Shown here piece after piece: positions 1 through 9,017 of a stretch of 64,000 bases of DNA (positions are counted from its first letter, which is position 1; every line of letters begins with the position of its first letter). Location of the stretch: the NCBI GenBank assembly GCA_963729695.1, contig CAVSOT010000007.1:992001-1056000 (forward strand). The letters run 5' to 3'. The translations under genes and the position numbers were made by a program. Source of the DNA: PALSA-693 sp963729695 (GTDB lineage Bacteria > Actinomycetota > Acidimicrobiia > Acidimicrobiales > Palsa-688). The notes under the pieces were generated by a model that was not told the origin of the DNA, ran no database searches, and was given only the letters and a program-made list of their open reading frames with translations.

Positions 1-1
1 G

Positions 2-1231
2 TCGAGCCACAACATCTCGGGCGTCAGCGTCGACCCGTCCAATGATCTGACGGTGGACTTCACCCTGACCACACCGGCCAGCTACTTCCCCGGCACCCTC
101 AACCTGTCGTGGGCCAACCCGGTGCCGCAGGAGTATCTGCAGTACCTGCCGGACACCCCCGCCCAGGCGGCGCACACCTACTCCGACGGCCCTTACGAGG
201 TCCAGAGCTACACGCCGAACAAGTCGATCGTGTTGGTGCGCAACCCGGCCTGGCAGCAGTCCTCGGATCCCATCCGCAAGGCGTACGTCGACAAGATCGA
301 CATCACCGAGACGGGCAACCCCCAGTCGATCTATCAGCAGATCCTGACCAACACGCCGCAGGCCGACATGCAATGGGACGTGCACGTGCCGTCCAACGAC
401 GTGCCCAGCCTGATTGCGACCAAGAACCCGGACTTCCAGCTGGTGACCGAGGGATCGACCAATCCCTACATCGTGTTCAACACCATCTCGAAGAACAACA
501 CCGGCGCTCTCGGCAAGGTGCAGGTGCGGCAGGCTATTGAGTACGCCCTCGACCGCTTGGCCTTTGTCCAGAACGCCGGAGGGTCGGCAGTGGCGCCACC
601 GCTGACCCACCTCATCGCTCCAGGTACCGACGGGTCGTCGCCAAACTTCGACGACTATCCGTACAACCCGACCAAGGCCAAGCAACTGCTGCAGCAGGCC
701 GGCTACAGCCATCTGACGCTGAGCTGGCTCTATCGCCCGCAGCAGAGCGTGACCGCAGCCAAGGACTTCCAGACCGCCCAGGCGGAACTGGCCCAAGTCG
801 GGATCACCCTCAAGGGCCTGGCCGTTTCCGGTAACGACTTCTACGGCAAGTACCTGACCCCCGGGACCGCGGCCAAGAACAGCGTGTGGGACCTGGCCGA
901 AGCGGGCTGGGGGCCGGACTGGTACCCGACGGGTGGCAAGTCCTACTTCCTGCCGATCCTGGACGGCAACAACCTGCCGCCGGCGTCGAGCAACTTCGGG
1001 TTCTTCAACGACCCCAAGCTCAACACCATCATCGGCCAGGCCCTGGCGGCCACCAGTGATTCCGCCGCCACCACGGCGTGGCACCAGGCGGACGAGGAGG
1101 CCATGGCCCAGGCTGCGGTCATGCCGCTCGAGGATCCCAACGAGCCTTCCATCCACGGTTCGCAGGTCCACAACTGCGTCTTCATCGGCGCCATCCAGGA
1201 CTGCGACCTGTCCAACATCTGGCTGAGCTAA
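2..1231 (+). CDS. ABC transporter substrate-binding protein, peptide/nickel type (5' partial)
   Basis: This is an extracytoplasmic solute-binding protein (family 5, DppA/OppA-like) that would deliver peptides or related solutes to the importer encoded downstream. The reading frame is open from the first bases of the window, so the N-terminus and signal peptide lie outside; about 410 residues remain. Typical family features are visible: a YxxxGPY-like stretch (SDGPYEVQSYTPNKSIVLVR), NPYIVFNT, and the conserved VRQAIEYALDR helix. The C-terminal lobe ends with MPLEDPNEPSIHGSQVHNC and a normal stop. The frame is intact, unlike the four genes after it. The family is certain; the ligand cannot be told from sequence. 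Confidence 0.9.
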   Translation, partial: SSHNISGVSVDPSNDLTVDFTLTTPASYFPGTLNLSWANPVPQEYLQYLPDTPAQAAHTYSDGPYEVQSYTPNKSIVLVRNPAWQQSSDPIRKAYVDKIDITETGNPQSIYQQILTNTPQADMQWDVHVPSNDVPSLIATKNPDFQLVTEGSTNPYIVFNTISKNNTGALGKVQVRQAIEYALDRLAFVQNAGGSAVAPPLTHLIAPGTDGSSPNFDDYPYNPTKAKQLLQQAGYSHLTLSWLYRPQQSVTAAKDFQTAQAELAQVGITLKGLAVSGNDFYGKYLTPGTAAKNSVWDLAEAGWGPDWYPTGGKSYFLPILDGNNLPPASSNFGFFNDPKLNTIIGQALAATSDSAATTAWHQADEEAMAQAAVMPLEDPNEPSIHGSQVHNCVFIGAIQDCDLSNIWLS

Positions 1232-1270
1232 GCGCAACGAGGGCATCGAGAGGGGTATGTAGTGGCAGAG

Positions 1271-1300
1271 GATCGCCCGGCGAGCAATCGCCGGGCGATC
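1271..1300 (+). promoter_or_regulatory. Intercistronic hairpin after the binding-protein gene
   Basis: A perfect 13-bp stem (GATCGCCCGGCGA and its complement) with a GCAA tetraloop sits between the binding-protein gene and the first ATPase gene. No T run follows, so it is not a standard intrinsic terminator. In importer operons such hairpins often stabilise the binding-protein message or limit downstream expression; that role is inferred here. Confidence 0.6.
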
Positions 1301-1351
1301 AGGCCTAAGCTGACTGCCCACCGAGGAAGGCCCCACAACTAAAGGCACGAC

Positions 1352-2345
1352 ATGGCGCTGCTCGAGGTACGCGATCTACACGTGTCGTTCCAGACCAATG
1401 ACGGCCTGGTCCAAGCGGTTCGAGGCGTCTCGTTTTCGGTGGAACCCGGTCAAACGCTGGGAATCGTCGGCGAGTCCGGATCCGGAAAGAGCGTCTCCAC
1501 CCAGACGATCATGCGCCTGACCCGAGGGGCGGAGATCTCCGGTCAGGCGCTCTTCGAGGGCGAGGATCTCCTGACCATGACCGAGGGTGAGCTGCGGCAA
1601 GTGCGCGGTCCCAAGATCGCCATGATCTTCCAGGATCCCCTCTCGAGCTTGCACCCGTACTACCGGGTGGGCTGGCAGATCGTCGAGATGATCCGGGCCC
1701 ACGAGCCGCACACCTCGAAGGCCGCGGCACGCAAGCGGGCGATCGACCTGCTGCGGCTGGTCGGGATACCTCAGCCCGACAAGCGGGTAGACGACTTCCC
1801 TCACCAGTTTTCGGGCGGTATGCGCCAGCGGGCCATGATCGCCATGGCCATGGCCCTCAACCCGGCCCTCCTGATCGCGGACGAACCCACGACCGCTCTG
1901 GACGTGACGGTCCAGGCTCAGGTCTTGCGGGTTATCCAACGGCTGCAGCAGGAGTTCGGGACGGCCGTCATCCTGATCACCCACGACCTCGGGGTCATCG
2001 CCGAGGTCGCCGACGACGTGATCGTGATGTACGCCGGTCGGATCATGGAGGCCGCCCCCAGGGACCCTCTGTTCTACGAGTCCCATCATCCCTACACCGA
2101 AGGCCTCCTGCGATCGCTGCCGGCGTACGGAGGCGATCGAGGCCGGCTGCAGCCGATCGCCGGGTCAGCCTCCGAGCCTGATCAACCCGCCCCGGGGCTG
2201 CCCCTTCCACCCCCGTTGCGCCTACGTCATGGATCGGTGCCGGACGGAGGTACCGACCCTCGATCCAGTTGACGGCGATCCGCGGCATACGTCGTCGTGT
2301 TGGCTTCCCCACACGAAGGCGGAACGGGCTGGCTATCCGAGTTGA
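1352..2345 (+). CDS. Oligopeptide/dipeptide ABC transporter ATP-binding protein (DppD/OppD-like), frameshifted near the C-terminus
   Basis: This is the first of two nucleotide-binding subunits of the importer; it hydrolyses ATP at the cytoplasmic face. Walker A (GESGSGKS), the Q-loop (IFQDP), the signature (FSGGMRQR) and Walker B (LLIADEPTTALD) with the following H-loop (THDLG) are all present. After about residue 270 the frame breaks. A one-base shift near 2172 restores the conserved oligopeptide-transporter tail (INPP, GCPFHPRC-like cysteines, MDRC) and a stop at 2345. The ATG at 1352 follows an AAAGG ribosome site. The break is either an assembly error or recent decay. Confidence 0.85.
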
Positions 2346-2369
2346 AGTCACGGGGGAGCCGGTGGCGTC

Positions 2370-3484
2370 GTGACCGCCGACCCGCTGATGACGGTCACCG
2401 ACGTGGTCAAATGGTTTCCCGTCCAGTCGGGAGGCGTGCGTCGCAGCAAGGACTTCGTGCACGCGGTGGACGGGGTCAGCCTCGAGATGCGACGCGGCGA
2501 GACCCTGGGCCTGGTCGGTGAGACCGGATGCGGGAAGTCGACGCTGGCCCGCTGCATGACGCGGTTGTTCGAACTGACGTCCGGCCAGGTGATCTTCGAC
2601 GGCACCGACATCAGCAAGCTCAGTCCGCGGAAGATGCGGCCGTTGCGCAGCAAGATGCAGATGATCTTCCAGGACCCGTATGGATCGTTGAACCCGAAGC
2701 GCCGGGTTGGCTCCATCATCGGCGATCCTTTCGCCATTCACGGCGTGGCCCGAGGCGCCGACCGCAAGCGGCGCGTCCAGGAGGTCATGGAGCTCGTCGG
2801 GCTCAACCCCGAGCATTTCAACCGCTTCCCGGCCGAGTTTTCGGGCGGTCAGCGCCAGCGGATCGGGGTGGCTCGGGCGCTGGCCCTCAAGCCGGAGCTC
2901 ATCGTGTGCGACGAGCCGGTCTCCGCTCTCGACGTTTCCATCCAGGCCCAGATTCTCAATCTGCTCACCGATCTGCAGGACCAGCTGGGACTGACCTACA
3001 TCTTCATCTCCCACGATCTCTCGGTCGTGCGCCACGTGAGCGACCGGGTGGCGCTGATGTACCTCGGCAAGATCGTGGAGCTGTCACCGTCGGAAGCACC
3101 TCTACCACCGGCCCCGCCACCCCTACGCCAACGCCCTGCTGTCTGCGGTGCCCGAGCCCGACCCGGCGCTGGCCGCCTCGCGGGAGCGGATCATTCTGGT
3201 GGGCGACGTCCCCTCGCCGGTCAACCCGCCGAGCGGATGCCGCTTCCACCCGCGCTGCCCGAAGGCGCAGCCCCGCTGCGTCGACGAGGTCCCGATCCTC
3301 GTTCCGAGGGAGGGCGACAGCCCGGAGCACGCCACCGCCTGCCATTTCCCCGTCGATTCGCCCGAGGAGATGGCTGCACGCTCGCCCGACTATCGCAGTC
3401 GAGGAGCGGATCGTCGAGCCGGAGGTGGTGAGCGCGGATGCCGTCGCGGAATTGAGTGAGCTGACGGAAAGGGGGACGCCATGA
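2370..3484 (+). CDS. Oligopeptide/dipeptide ABC transporter ATP-binding protein (DppF/OppF-like), with frameshifts
   Basis: This is the second ATPase subunit of the importer. Motifs are complete: Walker A (GETGCGKS), Q-loop (IFQDPYGSLNP), signature (FSGGQRQR), Walker B (LIVCDEPVSALD) and H-loop (SHDLS). The frame slips near 3095, where the expected LYHRPRHPYANALLSAVPEPD continues in another frame, followed by the family's PSGCRFHPRCP tail. A second slip near 3400 restores an ending whose stop overlaps the next start as ATGA (3481-3484). Start is GTG at 2370 after GGGGAG. The overlap and order support one transcription unit with the permeases. Confidence 0.82.
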
Positions 3485-4437
3485 GCCTGAGCGGACTGGC
3501 GATCGACAGAATCGAACACGAAGGTGGAGAAGGGGTTGACGATGAAGCTGCCGCCAAGATCGAGGGCCGCAGCACCTGGCAACTGGCCTGGGCTCGCCTC
3601 AAGCACGATCGAGCTGCCATCATCTCCTTCTGCGTCATCGTCATCATCATCCTGGTGGCGATCTTCGCCCCGGTGTTCGCGGCGATCACTGGGCACGGGG
3701 TCAATCGAGCAGTTCCGCACCACCGGCCTCAGCCCGGACGGGTTGCCGGTGGCACCCGGCCGGACCTTCCTCCTGGGCACGGACGACCAGGGCCGAGACA
3801 TCCTCGTGCGGCTCGCCTACGGCGCCCGTATCTCGCTGTTCGTCGGGGTGGTGGCCACCCTCGTTACCGTCGTGATCGGTGCGGTGCTGGGCTTGGTCGC
3901 CGGCTTCCTTGGGGGCATCGCCGACACCATCATCGCCCGCTTGGTGGATCTGGTGCTGTCGTTGCCGTACCTGCTCTTCGCCATCTGCCTGGTGTCGATC
4001 AGCCGGCCCAGCCTGCAGATTGTCATCATCGTGATCGCCCTGTTCGGGTGGGCGGCGGTGGCCAGGATCGTCCGGGGCCAGGTGCTGTCGATACGGGAAA
4101 AGGAATACGTCGAGGCGGCCCGCTCTCTGGGGCCGGCACCTGGCGGATCATGTTCATCGACGTCCTGCCCAACGTCACTGCCCAACTGATCGTGTACGCC
4201 ACGCTGCTGATCCCGGTCTCCATCGTGGCCGAGGCCAGCCTGTCGTTCCTCGGCCTCGGGGTCCCACCGCCGACCGCCGACTGGGGCCAGATGCTGGCCG
4301 AGGCCGAGTCGGTGTACCAGCAGGCGTGGTGGTACCTGGTGTTTCCCGGCTTGGCGTTGGTGATCACCACCTTGGCCTTCAACATCTTCGGTGACGGCGT
4401 ACGCGACGCCCTCGACCCCCGCTTCGATCGGCTGTAG
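3481..4437 (+). CDS. ABC transporter permease (DppC/OppC-like), two compensating frameshifts
   Basis: This is an inner-membrane permease of the peptide importer. The N-terminus carries one transmembrane helix (AIISFCVIVIIILVAIFAPVF), then the conserved LGTDDQGRDILVRLAYGARISL motif. Several more helices follow, then the EAA loop (EYVEAARSLGA) that contacts the ATPase, and the C-terminal FLGLGVPPPTADWGQML signature. The central part (about 3710-4140) reads one frame over from both ends. The first slip looks like one extra A in GTCAATCGAG; the second lies in the EAA loop. With both corrected it is a normal 315-residue family member. Confidence 0.82.
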   Translation: MSLSGLAIDRIEHEGGEGVDDEAAAKIEGRSTWQLAWARLKHDRAAIISFCVIVIIILVAIFAPVFAAITGHGVNRAVPHHRPQPGRVAGGTRPDLPPGHGRPGPRHPRAARLRRPYLAVRRGGGHPRYRRDRCGAGLGRRLPWGHRRHHHRPLGGSGAVVAVPALRHLPGVDQPAQPADCHHRDRPVRVGGGGQDRPGPGAVDTGKGIRRGGPLSGAGTWRIMFIDVLPNVTAQLIVYATLLIPVSIVAEASLSFLGLGVPPPTADWGQMLAEAESVYQQAWWYLVFPGLALVITTLAFNIFGDGVRDALDPRFDRL

Positions 4438-4446
4438 GAGGCGGGC

Positions 4447-5417
4447 ATGGCCAGATTTCTGATCCGGAGAATCGCTCTCGGGATTTTGGTGATGTGGATG
4501 GTCACCGTTCTGGTTTTCGGGATCTTCTTCGTCGGCTCCGGTCCCGAAGCGTGGCCCATCGCATCGCCGGGAAGAATGCCACTCCCCAGACGCTGGAATT
4601 GATCCGGGCCCGCCTCCATCTCAACCAGCCCGATCGTGGTGCAGTACTGGGACTTCCTCAAACAGCTGGTGTGGCACCACAACCTCGGGTACTCCTATTA
4701 CCACCAGGAGCCGGTCAGCCACCGTCCTCAAGCAGGCGTTCCCCATCACCTTCTCACTGGCCATCGGCGCGGCCATCATCTGGCTGGTGATCGGGGTGCT
4801 GTCCGGGCGTGCTTTCCGCCGTGCGGCGAGGCCGTTCTGGGACCGGTCGGCGACCACGGTGGCGCTGTTCTTCTACTCGATGCCGACCTTCGTCCTCGGC
4901 CTGATTCTGCTCTGGATCTTCTACTACCAGTTCACCATCCATGGGCTCCATTGGTTCCCCGGCCAGGGGTATACCTACTTCACCCAGAGTCCGCTCGACT
5001 GGTTCCGCGGCCTGGTCCTGCCGTGGTTCACGCTGGCTCTGGTCTCGGCGGCCGCCTACACCCGGCTGACGCGCGGCTCGCTGCTGGAGGTGATGGGCGA
5101 GGACTACATCCGGACGGCCCGTTCGAAGGGGTTGACCGAGCGTCGGGTGATCTACCGGCACGGCCTTCGCTCCGCCCTCACGCCCGTCGTCAGCCAGTTC
5201 GGCATCGACCTCGGCGTACTGCTCGGCGGGGCCATCATCACCGAGCAGGTCTTCGGGCATGCCGGGGCTCGGTTGGACTGCGGTGAATGCCATCGAATCA
5301 CAGGACCTGCCGGTGATCATCGGGATCGTGATCGTCGCCTGTCGGCCGTGGTGGTGAGCCAACATCCTGGTCGACGTGGCCTACGCCGTGCTCGACCCTC
5401 GGGTGCGCCTGCACTAG
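4447..5417 (+). CDS. ABC transporter permease (DppB/OppB-like), several frameshifts
   Basis: This is the partner permease of the importer, ten bases after its neighbour. The start MARFLIRRIALGILVMWMVTV is the usual first helix of DppB-type proteins. Further on are LNQPIVVQYW, FPITFSLAIGAAIIWLVIGV, the long intact stretch from about 4780 to 5250 with the EAA loop (DYIRTARSKGLTERRVIYRH), and the ending NILVDVAYAVLDPR. At least five single-base slips are needed (near 4550, 4630, 4720, 5260 and 5340), several of which look like one extra base. As written it is a pseudogene; the density of breaks is far above that of its intact neighbours. Confidence 0.75.
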
Positions 5418-5552
5418 CCCCTTTTGGTGCTGTCATCGCTCGCGGCGTCGCCCCGACGCTGGCTCGCCCCGCGGGCACGTCCCACCCTTGCCGAGCAATC
5501 GTCCAGGGCGACCACTCGGGCCTAGTGTCGGAGCCGTGACCACCGGCAGCGA

Positions 5553-6449
5553 GTGTCCGCCCTGTTCGACCCATCGGCGTGGGAACCCGTCGAAGGATTC
5601 GATTTCACCGACATCACGTACCACCGGGCCCTCGAACAGGGCACCGTACGGGTGGCCTTCAACCGGCCGGAGGTCCGAAACGCCTTCCGGCCCCACACCG
5701 TCGATGAGCTGTACCTCGCCCTTGACCACGCCCGCCAGACCCCGACGTGGGGTGTGTGCTGCTGACCGGGAACGGGCCGTCTCCTCGTGACGGAGGTTGG
5801 GCGTTCTGCTCGGGCGGCGACCAACGCATCCGAGGCCGGGACGGCTACCAGTATGCGGAAGGCGATGGTGCCGATTCCATCAACCCGGCCCGGACCGGCC
5901 GCCTCCACATCCTTGAAGTGCAGCGGCTGATCCGGTTCATGCCGAAGGTGGTCGATCTGCGTGGTCCCTGGCTGGGCGGCAGGCGGAGGGCACAGCCTGC
6001 ACGTAGTGTGCGATCTCACGCTCGCCAGCGCCGAGCACGCCCGCTTCAAGCAGACCGACACCGACGTGGCCAGCTTCGACGGCGGCTTCGGATCGGCCTA
6101 CCTGGCCCGCCAGGTCGGCCAGAAGTTGGCCCGGGAGATCTTCTTCCTGGGTCGCACCTACGACGCGGACGAGATGCACGCCATGGGTGCCGTCAACGCG
6201 GTAGTTCCCCACGAGGATCTGGAACGGGTCGCCCTCGAGTGGGCCGCCGAGATCAACGGGAAGAGCCCTACTGCACAGCGCATGGTGAAGTTCGCGCTCA
6301 ACCTGATCGACGACGGTCTCGTCGGTCAGCAGCTCTTCGCCGGCGAGGCCACCCGACTGGCCTACGGCTCGGACGAGGCGGTCGAAGGGCGGGACGCCTT
6401 CCTGGAGAAGCGTCCGCCCAACTGGGCGGCGTTCCCCTGGCACTACTGA
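5553..6449 (+). CDS. menB: 1,4-dihydroxy-2-naphthoyl-CoA synthase, frameshifted
   Basis: MenB closes the second ring of the menaquinone precursor, converting o-succinylbenzoyl-CoA to 1,4-dihydroxy-2-naphthoyl-CoA. Recognition is strong: DITYHRA near the start, VAFNRPEVRNAF, SGGDQRIRG, GYQYAEGD, then GGGHSLHVVCDLTLAS, FKQTDTDVASFDGGFGSAYL, and the diagnostic tail FAGEATRLAYGSDEAVEGRDAF ending in FPWHY. The GTG at 5553 gives the usual N-terminus (FDPSAWEPVEGF). Two slips, near 5757 and 5952, interrupt it; the second looks like one extra G in GTGGTCGATC. No other menaquinone gene is next to it. Its 3' end is the seed of the tandem repeat array that follows. Confidence 0.88.
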
Positions 6450-6460
6450 GCCTGAGCCCT

Positions 6461-7093
6461 TGGTGTCGGATCAGGATGACGACCGGGCAGTGGGGCCGGG
6501 CCGGTGGGGCGTCGGTCCTCTGCCAGCGGCGACGCTCCTTGTTGCCCTGGCACTACTGAGCTTGGGCCCTTTGGTGTCGGTTCAGGATGACCGCTGGGTT
6601 ATGGGGCCGGGCCGGTGGGGCGTCGGTCCTCTGCCCGCGGCGACGGTCCTTGTTGCCCTGGCCCTAGTGAGTCTGGGCCTTTTGGTGTCGGTTCAGGATG
6701 ACCGCCGGGTCGTGGGGCCGGGCCGGTGGGGTGTCGGTCCTTTGCCGGCGGCGACGGTCCTTGTTGCCCTGGCCCTAGTGAGTCTGGGCCTTTTGGTGTC
6801 GGTTCAGGGTGACGACCGGGTCGTGGGGCCGGGCCGGTGGGGTGTCGGTCCTTTGCCGGCGGCGACGGTCCTTGTTGCCCTGGCCCTAGTGAGTCTGGGC
6901 CTTTTGGTGTCGGTTCAGGATGACCGCCGGGTCGTGGGGCCGGGCCGGTGGGGTGTCGGTCCTTTGCCGGCGGCGACGGTCCTTGTTGCCCTGGCCCTAG
7001 TGAGTCTGGGCCTTTTGGTGTCGGTTCAGGATGACCGCCGGGTCGTGGGGCCGGGCCGGTGGGGTGTCGGTCCTTTGCCGGCGGCGACGCTCC
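6461..7093 (+). repeat. Tandem array of six 111-bp repeats starting in the 3' end of menB
   Basis: Units begin at 6461, 6572, 6683, 6794, 6905 and 7016, each exactly 111 bp apart; the sixth is cut short at about 7093. The unit contains GGGGCCGGGCCGGTGGGG and GTCGGTCCTTTGCCGGCG, and ends in a GGCCC/GGGCC hairpin followed by four T. Units 3 and 5 look nearly identical; units 1 and 2 are more diverged. The last 25 or so bases of menB (CCCTGGCACTACTGAG) match the end of a unit, so the array appears to have grown from the menB terminus. Because 111 is 37 codons, frames stay open on both strands, but I do not regard this as protein coding. Confidence 0.92.
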
Positions 7094-7094
7094 T

Positions 7095-7139
7095 TTTTTG
7101 GTATCTAAACCGCGTAATACGCGGTTTAGATACCAAAAA
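7095..7139. terminator. Perfect 22-bp-stem palindrome, bidirectional terminator-like
   Basis: Arms 7095-7116 and 7118-7139 are perfectly complementary around one A. The stem begins with five T and ends with five A, so on either strand a hairpin would be followed by U residues. It is AT-rich (GGTATCTAAACCGCG) in a very GC-rich setting and truncates the last 111-bp repeat. It could be a bidirectional terminator for menB and whatever lies beyond, or the footprint of an inserted palindrome. Confidence 0.7.
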
Positions 7140-7244
7140 CCAAAGCCGGCCTGCACTACCCTCCCGGCCGCAGTTCTACCCACCCTCGCCTTGGAGGGAA
7201 GGCACTAAGATCGCTCCCCGAGGTCGGCGAGCGCCGGCAGCCAC

Positions 7245-7328
7245 GTCGGAGTGGCGGAATAGGCAGACGCGCTAGCTTGAGGGGCTAGTGTCCGCAAGGA
7301 CGTGGGGGTTCAAGTCCCCCCTCCGACA
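7245..7328 (+). tRNA. tRNA-Leu (anticodon GAG)
   Basis: The acceptor arms GTCGGAG (7245-7251) and CTCCGAC (7321-7327) pair fully. The anticodon stem is CTAGC/GCTAG with loop TTGAGGG, giving anticodon GAG. There is a class II long variable arm (GTCCGCAAGGAC) and a T arm GGGGG-TTCAAGT-CCCCC. The discriminator is A and no CCA is encoded, as usual in actinobacteria. An integrase gene starts 140 bp downstream, so the 3' part of this gene is the likely attachment site of the element that follows. Confidence 0.95.
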
Positions 7329-7470
7329 CGGTAAGAAAGCGCTGGTCAGGAGGGGTGTGGCCAGCCGATCGGGGTTATCGTCACAGCCCCCCTTGTAGGG
7401 TCGTGGACACAGGATTGGACACAAAGCGTCCAGGCCCGTGTCGCATGGACACGCAGAGGGTGAGGTTGGC

Positions 7471-8607
7471 ATGGCCGAGAACGTGGGCAGGCGAGGAGAC
7501 TCCTGGTTCTTCCGCATTGACCTGCCAGCCGGTGCCGACGGTAAGCGGCGCCAGAGACGGGCGAGCGGGTTCGCCAGCGAGCGCGCCGCCAGCCGCGCCC
7601 TGGCGCAGACGAAGGTGGATATCGACGCCGGCCGACTACGCCATGGGACTCGGCGGACAATGGCGGACCTGGCGGACGAGTGGTTGGAGGCGGTGCGCCT
7701 CAACCGGAAGGCCTCGACGTTCCGCAATTACGGCTGGCTGATGCGGGTCTATGTGGTGCCCCGCATCGGCTCGGTCCGGTTGGACCGTCTTTCGCCCGCG
7801 CACATCCAGAAGCTGTACTCCGACCTCAGCAAGTCTGGCGGCCGCGAGGGAGCAACCTTGTCCGGGACGCAGGTCCGCAACATTCACCGGGTCCTGCACA
7901 ACGCCCTCAATTACGCGGTGCGCCTGGGCTACATCGCTCGCAACCCAACCGAGGCGATCGACAAGCCACGGGACGACACGGAGGAGCGAACGGTCTACAC
8001 GCCTGATCAAACTCGGCGCTTCCTGCTGGCTATCGAAGGTGACCGCCTCGAGGCCATGTGGTACCTCGTGCTGTCGACCGGCTTGCGCCGGGCCGAACTT
8101 GCCGGTCTGCGATGGCGTGACGTCGGGCTGGATCGAGATCCACCGCTTCTCGCCGTGCGGACGACGCGGACGACCGCGGGGCACGTCGTGGTGGAACACG
8201 ATCCCAAGAGCCGATCGAGCCGGCGGGTGCTTCACCTCGATACCGGGACGGCTGATGCTCTCCGGGCCCACCGGCAGGCCATGTCGGCCGAGGCCGAGCA
8301 GCGCGGTGAGTTTGCCGTACCCGAGTACGTCTTCGTTGACGAGTTCGGTGGCCCCTTCCATCCGGCTCGATTGACCCGAGACTTACACGCCTTGCAACGT
8401 CGAGCCGGTCTACCCGAAATCACCCTGCATGATCTGCGCCACACCGCGGCCACCATCGCCCTGCTCGCCGGGGTGCACCCGAAGGTGGTGAGTGAGCGCC
8501 ACGGTCATGCGTCCACGCAGATAACCCTGGATCGGTACAGCCACGTGCTGGAGTCGATGCAAGAGGCGGCGGCGGACGCCATCGGACGGTTCCTACGGCC
8601 GGAATAG
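7471..8607 (+). CDS. Tyrosine-type site-specific integrase
   Basis: This is a phage/ICE-type tyrosine recombinase of 378 residues that would integrate and excise the element at the adjacent tRNA-Leu. An N-terminal Arm-DNA-binding-like segment (WFFRIDLPAGADGKRRQR) is followed by a SAM-like core-binding domain (about residues 60-150). The catalytic domain has the Arg in STGLRRAELAGLRW, the HDLRHTAAT box (His and second Arg), HGHAS and the nucleophile in TLDRYSHVLESM. I chose the ATG at 7471 because the protein then starts just before the arm-binding segment; an in-frame ATG upstream would add only 11 residues. The frame is intact. Confidence 0.93.
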   Translation: MAENVGRRGDSWFFRIDLPAGADGKRRQRRASGFASERAASRALAQTKVDIDAGRLRHGTRRTMADLADEWLEAVRLNRKASTFRNYGWLMRVYVVPRIGSVRLDRLSPAHIQKLYSDLSKSGGREGATLSGTQVRNIHRVLHNALNYAVRLGYIARNPTEAIDKPRDDTEERTVYTPDQTRRFLLAIEGDRLEAMWYLVLSTGLRRAELAGLRWRDVGLDRDPPLLAVRTTRTTAGHVVVEHDPKSRSSRRVLHLDTGTADALRAHRQAMSAEAEQRGEFAVPEYVFVDEFGGPFHPARLTRDLHALQRRAGLPEITLHDLRHTAATIALLAGVHPKVVSERHGHASTQITLDRYSHVLESMQEAAADAIGRFLRPE

Positions 8608-8659
8608 TACGAAGCTGACACCCGCGCTCCACAGGTTCAGGCCGCGTCGGCGCGTCCGC

Positions 8660-8827
8660 TCACGAGGCTTTGGCGCGGAACTCCTCGATTGCGTCGTCGG
8701 GAACGTGGGCGATTCCCTTGACCATCACGTAGCGAATTTTGCGTTCGTGGATAAGGCGGAGTACTTCCTTGGTCGGTATCCCGAGCCGGCGGGCTGCTTG
8801 GGAAGCTGTGAGGAGATCAGCGGCCAT
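8660..8827 (-). CDS. Excisionase-like MerR/HTH_17 small DNA-binding protein
   Basis: A 55-residue protein starting MAADLLTASQAARRLGIPTKEV, which is the helix-turn-helix_17 fold used by excisionases. LRLIHERKIRYVMVKG and HVPDDAIEEFRAKAS complete the winged part. The ATG at 8827 has a strong GGAGGTGGAG site directly upstream and overlaps the end of the next gene in transcription order. It sits beside the integrase in the opposite direction, so a role as Xis in excision is likely but inferred. Confidence 0.75.
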   Translation of the reverse strand: MAADLLTASQAARRLGIPTKEVLRLIHERKIRYVMVKGIAHVPDDAIEEFRAKAS

Positions 8828-9017
8828 CTCCACCTCCAGTCGGACGGTCGAAGCCAAGCTTACGGCTCAGACGGGCGATCTCATGTTCGACTTGGGCGAC
8901 GACGGCCAGGTGGTCGCTGTCAGCGAGGGCGTCTCGTGCGTCTTCGAGGGCGGCCAGGAGTTCGATCGACTCTTCCAGGTCATAGCTGATTTCGTCGGGC
9001 GGACCAGGCCCGGTCAT
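8817..9017 (-). CDS. Small acidic protein of the mobile element, unknown function
   Basis: This 66-residue, mostly helical acidic protein (DLEESIELLAALEDARDAL, then VAQVEHEIARLSRKLGF) overlaps both neighbours by a few bases. It is therefore translated with the XRE regulator upstream and the excisionase-like gene downstream. I recognise no domain. Tight overlap on both sides is the main argument that it is real. Confidence 0.65.
   Translation of the reverse strand: MTGPGPPDEISYDLEESIELLAALEDARDALADSDHLAVVAQVEHEIARLSRKLGFDRPTGGGDGR

Noticed and set aside
6461..7093. CRISPR-like array
   Set aside because: The copies are contiguous 111-bp tandem units with no spacers and no cas genes nearby.
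6460..7275. Repeat-encoded 271-residue protein of 37-residue units
   Set aside because: The frame is open only because the unit length is a multiple of three; there is an equally open frame on the other strand, no ribosome site, and the frame runs on into the tRNA gene.
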